DNA of 64,000 nucleotides, from assembly GCA_014323545.1 (NCBI GenBank), contig CP058647.1, positions 1,838,001 to 1,902,000 on the forward strand, written 5' to 3'. Origin of the DNA: Hyphobacterium sp. CCMP332. GTDB taxonomy: Bacteria; Bacteroidota; Bacteroidia; Cytophagales; CCMP332. Positions 44,241 through 52,058 of the stretch are shown here, piece after piece. Each line of letters opens with the position of its first letter. The stretch's first letter is position 1. The position numbers and the translations under genes are program-made. A model generated the notes under the pieces. That model had not been told where the DNA came from. It was given only the letters and a program-made list of their open reading frames with translations, and did no database searches.

Positions 44241-46153
44241 TAAATATTTACAGCCGAATTAACATAAACATGTGCGGCATTGATTATCGCATCGGCATCG
44301 TATTCGCATTCTTTGTAAAGCTCAGGTTGGGTACCATGCTCTACCACTCTGTCGGGTATTCCAAGAATTTTAACGCTTGCATTAAATCCTTTGCTTGCCA
44401 TGAATTCGAGAACTGCGCTGCCAAATCCACCCATAACACAACCATCTTCAACGGTTATAATATGTTTATAATTTTTGAAGATTTTTGTAAGTAATTTTTC
44501 ATCCAGTGGTTTTACAAATCGCATATCGTACAAACCCGGATCAAGACCTTCTTTTTCAAGACTTTCTACGGCTTTTACTGCTTCATTTCCAATATGGCCA
44601 ATGCTCAATATGGCAATATCCTTACCTTTCTTTAATTCCCTTCCGGTACCAATTTGAATTTGTTCCATTTTAGTTTTCCATTCGGGCATCACCCCCTGAC
44701 CTCTTGGATACCTGATAGTAAATGGGCCATTGAATTTTGTAGCTGAAAACATCATATTACGCAATTCCGCTTCATTCATAGGTGCTGCTACTACCATATT
44801 AGGAATGCAACGCATGTATGCCAAATCATAAGCACCATGATGCGTTGGGCCATCTGCGCCAGCAACACCGGCACGGTCCAGACAGAATATCACTGGAAGA
44901 TTTTGAATGGCAACATCGTGAATTACCTGATCGTATGCCCTTTGCATAAACGTAGAATAAATATTGCAAAAAGGCACCATTCCCTGAGTAGCTAAACCGG
45001 CGGAAAATGTGACGGCATGCTGCTCTGCAATTCCGACATCAAAAGCTCTTTCGGGAATTTCCCTCATCATGATATTTAAAGAGCATCCACTTGGCATTGC
45101 CGGGGTCACACCAACTATTTTTTCATTTTCCCTTGCCAGCTCTACGATGGTATGCCCAAATACTTCCTGATATTTTGGAGCCTGAGGCTTATCAGGTGTT
45201 TTCTTAAAAATCTCACCGGTAATTTTATCAAATTTTCCGGGTGCATGCCATTTGGTTTGATCAATTTCTGCAAGTGGGTAGCCTTTACCTTTGATCGTCA
45301 GACAATGCAATATTTTAGGACCTTGTATGTCTTTTAAGTCTTTGAAAACTTCCACCAAATGCAAGACATCATGACCATCAACGGGACCAAAATATCTGAG
45401 ATTCAGGGCTTCAAATAAATTACTTTGATTTAAAACTGCAGATTTAATACCATTTTCAATTTTTGAGGCAATTTCCTGGGCATTTGCACCAAATTTGCTC
45501 ATTTTCCCCAACAAATTCCATACTTCATCTCTGAATTTATTGTAGGTATGACTCGTGGTTATGTCTGTAAGATATTCCTTTAATGCACCTACATTGGGAT
45601 CAATCGACATGCAATTATCATTCAAAACAATCAAAAGATTTGAATCTGAGGTTCCTGCATTATTCATGCCTTCAAATGCCATACCACCTGTCATGGCTCC
45701 GTCTCCAATGACCGCAATGTGTTGTTTATTATGATCTTTTTTTAACCTCGATGCTTCGGACATTCCCAAAGCAGCGGAAATCGATGTGGAACTATGACCA
45801 ACACCAAATGTGTCGTATTCGCTTTCACTTCTTTTTGGGAAACCAGACAAACCGCCATAAATCCTATTGGTATGAAAACGGTCCATTCTTCCGGTCAAAA
45901 TTTTATGACCGTAAGCCTGATGGCCAACGTCCCAGACCAATTGGTCATTTGGGGTTTCGAATACATAATGCATAGCGACCGTCATTTCAACCACGCCCAG
46001 ACTTGCACCAAAATGACCGCCATAAACAGAAACAGTATCTACGATGTATTGTCTTAGTTCTTCACAAACCTGGGGGAGTTGTTCAGGTTTCAATTGTCTG
46101 AGATCATGGGGGGTTTTGATTTCAGCTAGTAGTTTGCCGGGTTCAATTAACAT
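44240..46153 (-). CDS. dxs: 1-deoxy-D-xylulose-5-phosphate synthase
   Basis: First enzyme of the MEP isoprenoid pathway: condenses pyruvate with glyceraldehyde 3-phosphate using thiamine diphosphate. The 637-residue length is standard. Visible are GGHFGASLG (H47), WDVGHQAYGHK (H78), the ThDP/magnesium motif GDGAMTGG...NDNCMSI (D151 to N180), the transketolase-type pyrimidine domain VGIAEQHAVTFSAGLA with the catalytic glutamate, and DRAGVAGADGPTHHG. It is followed directly by an alpha/beta hydrolase gene and is preceded by a promoter-like element at 46222-46250. Confidence 0.97.
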   Translation of the reverse strand: MLIEPGKLLAEIKTPHDLRQLKPEQLPQVCEELRQYIVDTVSVYGGHFGASLGVVEMTVAMHYVFETPNDQLVWDVGHQAYGHKILTGRMDRFHTNRIYGGLSGFPKRSESEYDTFGVGHSSTSISAALGMSEASRLKKDHNKQHIAVIGDGAMTGGMAFEGMNNAGTSDSNLLIVLNDNCMSIDPNVGALKEYLTDITTSHTYNKFRDEVWNLLGKMSKFGANAQEIASKIENGIKSAVLNQSNLFEALNLRYFGPVDGHDVLHLVEVFKDLKDIQGPKILHCLTIKGKGYPLAEIDQTKWHAPGKFDKITGEIFKKTPDKPQAPKYQEVFGHTIVELARENEKIVGVTPAMPSGCSLNIMMREIPERAFDVGIAEQHAVTFSAGLATQGMVPFCNIYSTFMQRAYDQVIHDVAIQNLPVIFCLDRAGVAGADGPTHHGAYDLAYMRCIPNMVVAAPMNEAELRNMMFSATKFNGPFTIRYPRGQGVMPEWKTKMEQIQIGTGRELKKGKDIAILSIGHIGNEAVKAVESLEKEGLDPGLYDMRFVKPLDEKLLTKIFKNYKHIITVEDGCVMGGFGSAVLEFMASKGFNASVKILGIPDRVVEHGTQPELYKECEYDADAIINAAHVYVNSAVNI

Positions 46154-46221
46154 TCCGATAAATTTGAATAAGAAACAAGTGACTTATATAAAGGTTTCAA
46201 TCTATGAAGTTTTGTAAAGAA

Positions 46222-46250
46222 CAAAGCTACATTTTTTTGATATTTACAAA
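46222..46250 (-). promoter_or_regulatory. Promoter upstream of dxs (TTTG / TAnnTTTG)
   Basis: On the minus strand TTTG (46250-46247) is followed after 17 bases by TAGCTTTG (46229-46222), a full match to the Bacteroidota -7 consensus with a -33 element at slightly short spacing. The implied leader to the dxs ATG at 46153 is about 60 bases. This is a sequence match only. Confidence 0.5.
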
Positions 46251-46274
46251 AAATTAGGACTAGATTCCCGTTTC

Positions 46275-47033
46275 GTGAGCTTTGAAATAAAACTACCCCT
46301 GTTTGAAGGACCATTCGATTTGCTTCTATTCTTTATAGAACGCGATGAATTGGATATTTATGATATTCCTATTTCAAAAATAACCAAGGATTTTCTCGAA
46401 TACCTGCAACATTTAGAACAGCTTAATATGGATGTAGCCAGTGAGTTTATTTGGGTGGCCGCCTCACTAATGAAAATCAAATCCAGGCTTTTACTGCCAA
46501 GACCGGAATTGGATGAAGAAGGCAATGAGATTGACCCCAGAGAGGAATTGGTTAAACATTTGCTGGAATATAAAAAATATAAATCGGTTGTCGAAGATTT
46601 TAAAAATTTGGAATCCGGTAGAATTGATCGCGAAACGCGCGGTAACCTAACCGAAGAATTAAAATCCTTATATGCTCAAAATAATGTAGAAGCCGAACTT
46701 CAGAATCTTGATCTTTATAAACTTCTAAAAGTATATCAGAAGGTTATCGAAAAGTATGAGTATGAAAAAAATCTTCCCAAACATGAAGTCGTTGAATATC
46801 CTTACACCATTGAAAAACAAAGAAAATACATTTTAACCCTAACAGGAACTAAAGAAAAGGTATCATTTGTTGATGTTATCTCAACAAATCCGGATAAAGT
46901 GGCAGTAATTTTTAATTTTTTGGCAATACTCGAATTACTTCAAATGAATCATTTAAAAATAATTATTGGAGAGGGCTATAATAATTTTTGGATATCAAAA
47001 GGAGATAAGGTAACCGAGGATTTAGAAAACTAA
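46275..47033 (+). CDS. scpA: Segregation and condensation protein A
   Basis: Kleisin subunit of the SMC-ScpAB complex that organises and segregates the chromosome. The 252-residue product starts at a GTG (46275): MSFEIKLPLFEGPFDLLLFFI is the normal family start and no in-frame ATG is available just upstream. The N-terminal helical SMC-neck-binding part includes DELDIYDIPISKIT and ASEFIWVAASLMKIKSRLLLP; the C-terminal winged helix ends LLQMNHLKIIIGEGYNNFWI. No scpB gene is seen in the window. It is divergent from dxs and is followed after 5 bp by a small membrane-protein gene. Confidence 0.95.
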   Translation: MSFEIKLPLFEGPFDLLLFFIERDELDIYDIPISKITKDFLEYLQHLEQLNMDVASEFIWVAASLMKIKSRLLLPRPELDEEGNEIDPREELVKHLLEYKKYKSVVEDFKNLESGRIDRETRGNLTEELKSLYAQNNVEAELQNLDLYKLLKVYQKVIEKYEYEKNLPKHEVVEYPYTIEKQRKYILTLTGTKEKVSFVDVISTNPDKVAVIFNFLAILELLQMNHLKIIIGEGYNNFWISKGDKVTEDLEN

Positions 47034-47038
47034 CTTGC

Positions 47039-47431
47039 ATGAATCTTTTTGAGAAAAATGATGAAAAAGGCATTATAGATATGTCCGAGGAAATTCTTCA
47101 CATTGAAACAGCAAAAAAAAAATACGATATCCCAATATTTGAAATTCACTCCATTCAGTTTGTCTATAATAAATCTATTCTTTGGTTGGTAATGGGAGGA
47201 ATAATTGCTTCTTTATCAGGAGTTGGATTTATAAAAAATATTATTAACCCCTGGGAATCTTTAATTTATATTGTCTTTGGTGTGCTGCTATTTTATTATG
47301 GATGGCAGGGAAGAAGCATGTTGCAAATCGTTCATGGATTGCATAAAAAGATAGTAATAAGTGTAGACGATAACGAAAAGCGTTGGTATAATTTTATTGC
47401 TGTATTCAGGGAGTTCAGAGCCCGATATTAA
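47039..47431 (+). CDS. Small membrane protein, unrecognised
   Basis: A 130-residue protein with two adjacent hydrophobic segments (ILWLVMGGIIASLSGVGF and SLIYIVFGVLLFYYGWQG) and short soluble ends. The layout (about 50 residues with small strands, a helical hairpin in the membrane, then strands with an IVISVDDNEKRWYNF motif) recalls bacterial PH-like or DUF6232-type membrane proteins, but I cannot assign a family. It follows scpA by 5 bp and is probably cotranscribed. Its 3' end overlaps the convergent gene by 17 bases. A second possible start lies 14 codons on (MSEEILHIE). Confidence 0.65.
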   Translation: MNLFEKNDEKGIIDMSEEILHIETAKKKYDIPIFEIHSIQFVYNKSILWLVMGGIIASLSGVGFIKNIINPWESLIYIVFGVLLFYYGWQGRSMLQIVHGLHKKIVISVDDNEKRWYNFIAVFREFRARY

Positions 47432-47954
47432 ATCCAACACGTATTACAGGGTTTGAATAAGGGGTCAATTCTGTTTCGGTTAAATTGACAAGAGCCATAA
47501 AAAACAGCGAGGAGCGCCCAAGGTTCTGAACATAGCCGCCTCCCACTAAGACCGAATTTATATTGGTTCTTGGATAATCTGGTGGAAATCTATAATCCGT
47601 TAAATTCAAAAGCTCATATTCTGCATGTGCAAAAAAGTTATCAGCAAAATGATAGCGTCCAAAGAAACGCCCGCCATATTGATTATCCTCAAAATTTAAA
47701 TCTGAACGGCGAAAATATCTGTAAACCGGCCCGCCGCCTACCAGGATTTTGGGTTGAAGCCAAAGGCCGACTAAGGGCGAGATCTCAATAAAAGTGAACT
47801 GATTTCCAAATTGCAATCCCAGATTTCCACCAAGGTAAATTCTCTCTTTCAAAGGGATATTGGAAAATCGATCATTCCGGTCTTTCGCACTCTGTCCAAA
47901 TGAGGAAGTTGAAATGATAATAAAAAGGTATAAAACAAAGATTCTTTTAATCAT
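47415..47954 (-). CDS. Outer-membrane beta-barrel-like protein
   Basis: A 179-residue exported protein with signal peptide MIKRIFVLYLFIIISTSSFGQ. The rest is strand-rich: RIYLGGNLGLQFGNQFTFIEISPLVG, ILVGGGPVYRYFRR, YGGRFFGRYHF, FFAHAEYELLNL, NSVLVGGGYVQNL and a terminal VIRVGFNIGL. This is typical of small barrels of Bacteroidota with unknown function. It is divergent from a small T9SS-like gene at 48030 and converges, with overlap, on the membrane-protein gene at 47039. Confidence 0.68.
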   Translation of the reverse strand: MIKRIFVLYLFIIISTSSFGQSAKDRNDRFSNIPLKERIYLGGNLGLQFGNQFTFIEISPLVGLWLQPKILVGGGPVYRYFRRSDLNFEDNQYGGRFFGRYHFADNFFAHAEYELLNLTDYRFPPDYPRTNINSVLVGGGYVQNLGRSSLFFMALVNLTETELTPYSNPVIRVGFNIGL

Positions 47955-48001
47955 AACATTAATACCTAAGCATAAAAATAACTCTTTTGTTATAGGTGTA
48001 T

Positions 48002-48009
48002 TATATTTG
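48002..48009 (+). promoter_or_regulatory. Bacteroidota-type -7 promoter element
   Basis: TATATTTG matches TAnnTTTG exactly and lies 20 bp before the TTG start at 48030. A TTTG at 47986-47989 is present but only 12 bases upstream, shorter than the usual 19-21, so only the -7 box is convincing. Confidence 0.4.
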
Positions 48010-48029
48010 GCAATTCAAATTGTCATTTT

Positions 48030-48446
48030 TTGATTTCCCGAATAGTAAATATTTTTCCAAAACATATATATCTCGCTTTTATAGGATTGTTTATAGCTTC
48101 TTTAGTAGAGGCGCAAGAACATGAATTATCGCATAAACCGGCAAATTATAATCAGGATTACTTTTTAAATGAACCACTTCCAAATCTTGAGGTATTATGC
48201 CTTCCAAATCCCACATATGATACCACAACATTTGAATATGAATTGAAAGAGGCGGGTGAAGTATCATTGAAAATTTATAATGATATGGGCCATAAAATTG
48301 ATGAACCCTTCAAGGAATTCAGAGAAGCCGGTACTTACACGATTCAATGGTCTCCTTTAAATTTAAAATTAAAAGGTGGAGTTTATTATGCCCGGGTAGG
48401 GCTTGGGGATAAATACCGTCTTTTGAAAGTGAGATATATTGAATAG
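48030..48446 (+). CDS. Small exported protein resembling a T9SS-type C-terminal domain
   Basis: A 138-residue protein with a signal peptide (KHIYLAFIGLFIASLVEAQ). The only in-frame ATG is deep inside the domain, so translation must begin at a non-ATG codon; TTG 48030 fits the signal peptide and the promoter element just upstream. The mature part is almost only a sorting-like beta sandwich: CLPNPTYDTTTFEYEL, VSLKIYNDMGHKI, GTYTIQWSPLNLKLKGGVYYARV and RLLKVRYIE. It has NP in place of the usual YPNP, and no cargo domain. It may be a stand-alone T9SS-related beta-sandwich (FlgD-Ig-like) protein; its function is unknown. Confidence 0.65.
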   Translation: MISRIVNIFPKHIYLAFIGLFIASLVEAQEHELSHKPANYNQDYFLNEPLPNLEVLCLPNPTYDTTTFEYELKEAGEVSLKIYNDMGHKIDEPFKEFREAGTYTIQWSPLNLKLKGGVYYARVGLGDKYRLLKVRYIE

Positions 48447-48569
48447 TTAATTGTAATTGAAATGTCAATATATAATGATATATTAACTGAATGTTACTCT
48501 GCTATTTTTTTGCCAAAAGAAATTTACATTATAATAATAAATAAAAGTTTTAAACACTTCGAATCATCT

Positions 48570-48577
48570 TAGTTTTG
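48570..48577 (+). promoter_or_regulatory. Bacteroidota-type -7 promoter element
   Basis: TAGTTTTG matches TAnnTTTG and lies 28 bp before the ATG at 48606, giving a leader of about 20 bases. No clear -33 TTTG is present at 19-21 bp spacing. Confidence 0.45.
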
Positions 48578-48605
48578 CAACGATTTTTCACCTCAAAAAA
48601 CAATT

Positions 48606-51600
48606 ATGAAATCAATTACTACTCTTTTTAAAACTAGCTTTTTTTTAGTTTTTTCGCTATTGAGCTTTAGCACATTCGCTCAGCAGAGATACGATGTTCA
48701 AACTTCGGGAGCTTCGGCCTTTATTCCTTCAGCCCTCAATATAAATGTTGGTGATACGGTAGTTTGGACAAATACCGGAGGGAGCCATAATGTTAATGGT
48801 ACGCAGGCAACTTATCCTTTAAACCCTGAAAGTTTTGGAGGTTTTGCTGTTTCTGGAAGTGGTTCAGCAAACTGGCCATTTACGCATGTTTTTACAATCC
48901 CCGGTTCCTACGATTACAGATGTGATCCTCATGTCGGGAATGGAATGGCCGGAACAATTCAGGTTAATGCAGTTTCGACCGCTTGTTCTGATCTTTATTT
49001 TTCAGAGTATCTTGAGGGTGCGTCTAATAATAAGGCACTCGAAATCTACAATCCAACAAACGCAGTTGTAAACCTAAGCGACTATTCTGTTCTCAGAGAT
49101 AATAATGGGGGCACTACTAACACCGATACATTTCAGATGGATGGGAGTTTAGCTCCCGGTGAAGTGTATGTCATTGCAAATCCTAGTGCGGCAACGGAAA
49201 TACTCAATGTGGCAGATACTACAAGTTCTTCAACTTTTTACAACGGAGATGATGCTTTGCGTTTATTGAATAATAGCACAGGCCAAATAATTGATGTAAT
49301 AGGTGTATATGGCATTGATCCAGGATCAAGTTGGACTGTAAATGGTATAAATGGCGTGGCTGGAGCAACCAATGAAAATGATTTAGTGAGAGACCCTTCT
49401 GTTAATTCAGGAGATACCTCATGGACTAATGTTGTTTCCAACCAATGGTATGTATTACCAAGAGAAAATTTTAACAATCTCGGAATTCACAATGCACAGG
49501 TTTGTGGTAGTTCTATCCCCGCTTATTTGATAGAACAGGTAAAAGGCCTGGATTCCAACCTTTCGCCTGATTCTCTTGGAGTTCAGGCTCAATTAACAGG
49601 AATAGTACACAATCCGGATCAGGGTTTTAATTCCTCAGAGTTTGCTATGCAGGATGGAACCGCTGGAATTTGGGTTACTGGTGCTGACCCCATACCCGGT
49701 TATCCTAGCGGAACGGCTGAAGGTGATATTATAAGAGTTTTTGGAACTGTTGCCTTTAATAATGGGGTAACCCGATTTTCTGCGGACTCTATCAATTTAA
49801 TTGGAAACACCAATTTGTATACGGCAGAGAATACTGATACTTTGAATGAATACACTGAAGGTCGATATGTTAAACTGGATTCTGTTAGAATTATAAACAA
49901 TACTCAGGATTCATTTGATATTACCGGAAGTGGAAATAACTATACAATTGTTACACTGCAATCTGATACATTTACTTTAAGAGTAGACAGGGATTACGAA
50001 TTGGATTTTGAAGGAAATCCGGTACCAACCGGACTATTTAATGTAACCGGAGTTGGATCTCAATTTGATTTCTCTGCACCACATGATGCCGGATATCAAA
50101 TTTTCCCATCAAGATATTCCGATTTGGAAATTCTCACTGTATCCGGAGATGTAATTAGTTTCTCTACAGCTGCTGATAATGTAAATGAAGATGGAGGTTT
50201 TTACCAAATAATTATTACAACAAGTGATACTCTAAGTTCTCCAGCCACTGTAGATGTAGTTAACACAGGGAATGGTTCAGCGGTGCTGGGTGCTGATTTT
50301 ACATTTAATGATACTACCCTGAATTTTTCGAATACCGCAATTGATTCCTTTATTCTCGATGTAACCATTATTGACAATGCACTTGTCAATTCGGATAAAA
50401 CAGTTGAATTTGCTTTGAGAAATATTTCCGGAGCACTTTACGGGCTGGATACATTATTTACTTTGACCATTGTAAATGATGATGTCCCAACCTATGATAT
50501 AGGAACCATAAGAGGGAATGATAATTTAGGTGGAACCACAAATGTTGGAGTTGCAGATTCACTGGGTGTAGTTTGTCGGGTATATGCAATTGTAACTACA
50601 CCGGATATTGGAGGTAGTAATAGAAGCGTGACCTTGCAGGATGCTACGGGAGGCATATCAATTTTCCAACCGGGTAGTGCAAACCCACCGGTATTGAATG
50701 TAGGAGACAGCGTTGAAATTGTTGGTCAGGTTGGACAGTTCAATGGCTTGTCACAATTTACTAACAGCACCGTAATTAATGTTATATCTTCTGGAAATGC
50801 GCTTCCGGCACCTATGGTTGTGGATTCTCTTGGGGAATTTACAGAATCTAAATTGTTGCAAATGAACAACATGAGTTTTGTTGATCCTGCAATTTGGACA
50901 GCTTCTGCCGGAGGTTCTTCATTCAATATAGACATCACAAATGGTATAGATACTTTTGTTTTAAGAGTTGACAGCGATCTACCTGTTCATAGTCAGACTA
51001 CACCACCGGCTGCACCTTTTGATTTAATTTGTTTTGGTGGTCAGTTTGATGGATCTGACCCCTACACTAGTGGATACCAGGTTTTTGCAATTGATTCAGC
51101 GAGCTTTATGCCGGTCATAGGTCCTGGTTTGCCTAGCTACACAATCGGTGATGTAATTGGTATTAATGCAAGTGGTGTAGCGGATTCCGCAGGAACGGAG
51201 TGTAAATTAACAGGAGTGGCATATGGAGATAACTTCAGAGCTGCTGCCGGAGGCCTGGAATTCACGCTGATTGATCCTAACAATAATGATGATGGAATTG
51301 CTGTATTCTCTTCAACAGGATTGGGCTACACTTTGACTGAAGGCGATGAATTACGTGTAATTGGTACCATTGATCAGGTATTTGGATTAACACGTATAGT
51401 TGCGGATTCAATTGTGGTAGTATCTACAGGAAACACTTTAAAATCTCCATCTGTTGTTATAACACTTAATGAATTCTCCGAGTCCAATTTGGTTCAATTG
51501 CAAAATGTTGAGTATCTATCGGAGGGCAACTGGACAAATTCCGGTGCAAGCTTTGATGTAAGGTTCTTCAATGCAAGCGATACCTTTACTATACGAATTG

Positions 51601-52004
51601 ACAACGATTGTGACCTTTATGGATCTACGGAACCTAACGGTTTGTACAATGTGACTGGCCTCGGAGGTCAATTAGACCTTAGCACACCATTTGATTCTGA
51701 TTATCTGTTGCTACCAAGAAGATCTTCTGATTTGGATTTGGTCAGTTCAATAGCTAATCAGCTAAATACTGATAATCTGAAAGTTTATCCCAATCCTTCT
51801 AATGGCCAAATTACCATCGCAGGTATTTCTAAAGCGGGAAGTGAAGTTCAGGTTATAGATTTATTAGGTAAGGTTATCTTTTCAGAAAGATCAAAAGACA
51901 GTGTGCTTAATTTGAATCTTGAAAGTTTGAAAAGTGGTCAATACATTATTAGAATTTCAAATGATTCCGAATTGTACAGATCGATTATCGTGATCACCGA
52001 TTAA
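48606..52004 (+). CDS. Secreted multidomain protein: cupredoxin, lamin-tail, OB-like and Calx-beta-like domains with T9SS sorting domain
   Basis: A 1,132-residue secreted protein. After signal peptide MKSITTLFKTSFFLVFSLLS it has a plastocyanin/azurin-like domain (about 27-122) with a complete type 1 copper ligand set H61, C106, H109, M114. Next is a lamin-tail domain (about 127-240: DLYFSEYLEGASNNKALEIYN, GDDALRLLN). Three related OB-like units follow (each with AQLTGIV or CKLTGVA, then FAMQDGTAGIWV, GDxIRVFGTV and TLNEYTEGRYVKL), and a Calx-beta-like region lies near 515-630. A type A T9SS domain ends it (KVYPNPSNGQITIAG). Nuclease-linked families often contain such LTD and OB parts, but no nuclease motif is visible. 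Transcription ends at the terminator at 52026. Confidence 0.85.
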   Translation: MKSITTLFKTSFFLVFSLLSFSTFAQQRYDVQTSGASAFIPSALNINVGDTVVWTNTGGSHNVNGTQATYPLNPESFGGFAVSGSGSANWPFTHVFTIPGSYDYRCDPHVGNGMAGTIQVNAVSTACSDLYFSEYLEGASNNKALEIYNPTNAVVNLSDYSVLRDNNGGTTNTDTFQMDGSLAPGEVYVIANPSAATEILNVADTTSSSTFYNGDDALRLLNNSTGQIIDVIGVYGIDPGSSWTVNGINGVAGATNENDLVRDPSVNSGDTSWTNVVSNQWYVLPRENFNNLGIHNAQVCGSSIPAYLIEQVKGLDSNLSPDSLGVQAQLTGIVHNPDQGFNSSEFAMQDGTAGIWVTGADPIPGYPSGTAEGDIIRVFGTVAFNNGVTRFSADSINLIGNTNLYTAENTDTLNEYTEGRYVKLDSVRIINNTQDSFDITGSGNNYTIVTLQSDTFTLRVDRDYELDFEGNPVPTGLFNVTGVGSQFDFSAPHDAGYQIFPSRYSDLEILTVSGDVISFSTAADNVNEDGGFYQIIITTSDTLSSPATVDVVNTGNGSAVLGADFTFNDTTLNFSNTAIDSFILDVTIIDNALVNSDKTVEFALRNISGALYGLDTLFTLTIVNDDVPTYDIGTIRGNDNLGGTTNVGVADSLGVVCRVYAIVTTPDIGGSNRSVTLQDATGGISIFQPGSANPPVLNVGDSVEIVGQVGQFNGLSQFTNSTVINVISSGNALPAPMVVDSLGEFTESKLLQMNNMSFVDPAIWTASAGGSSFNIDITNGIDTFVLRVDSDLPVHSQTTPPAAPFDLICFGGQFDGSDPYTSGYQVFAIDSASFMPVIGPGLPSYTIGDVIGINASGVADSAGTECKLTGVAYGDNFRAAAGGLEFTLIDPNNNDDGIAVFSSTGLGYTLTEGDELRVIGTIDQVFGLTRIVADSIVVVSTGNTLKSPSVVITLNEFSESNLVQLQNVEYLSEGNWTNSGASFDVRFFNASDTFTIRIDNDCDLYGSTEPNGLYNVTGLGGQLDLSTPFDSDYLLLPRRSSDLDLVSSIANQLNTDNLKVYPNPSNGQITIAGISKAGSEVQVIDLLGKVIFSERSKDSVLNLNLESLKSGQYIIRISNDSELYRSIIVITD

Positions 52005-52025
52005 AGTTTATTATTAATAATTAAT

Positions 52026-52057
52026 GAAGCCGTTTTGAAAAAGACGGCTTTTTTTTT
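52026..52057. terminator. Intrinsic terminator between convergent genes
   Basis: Stem of aagccgtttt (52027-52036) with aagacggctt (52041-52050), one G-T pair, a GAAA tetraloop and a nine-T run to 52057. It directly follows the T9SS gene ending at 52004. The left-side A/T content is weaker, so termination of the minus-strand gene ending at 52059 is less certain. Confidence 0.9.
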
Positions 52058-52058
52058 G

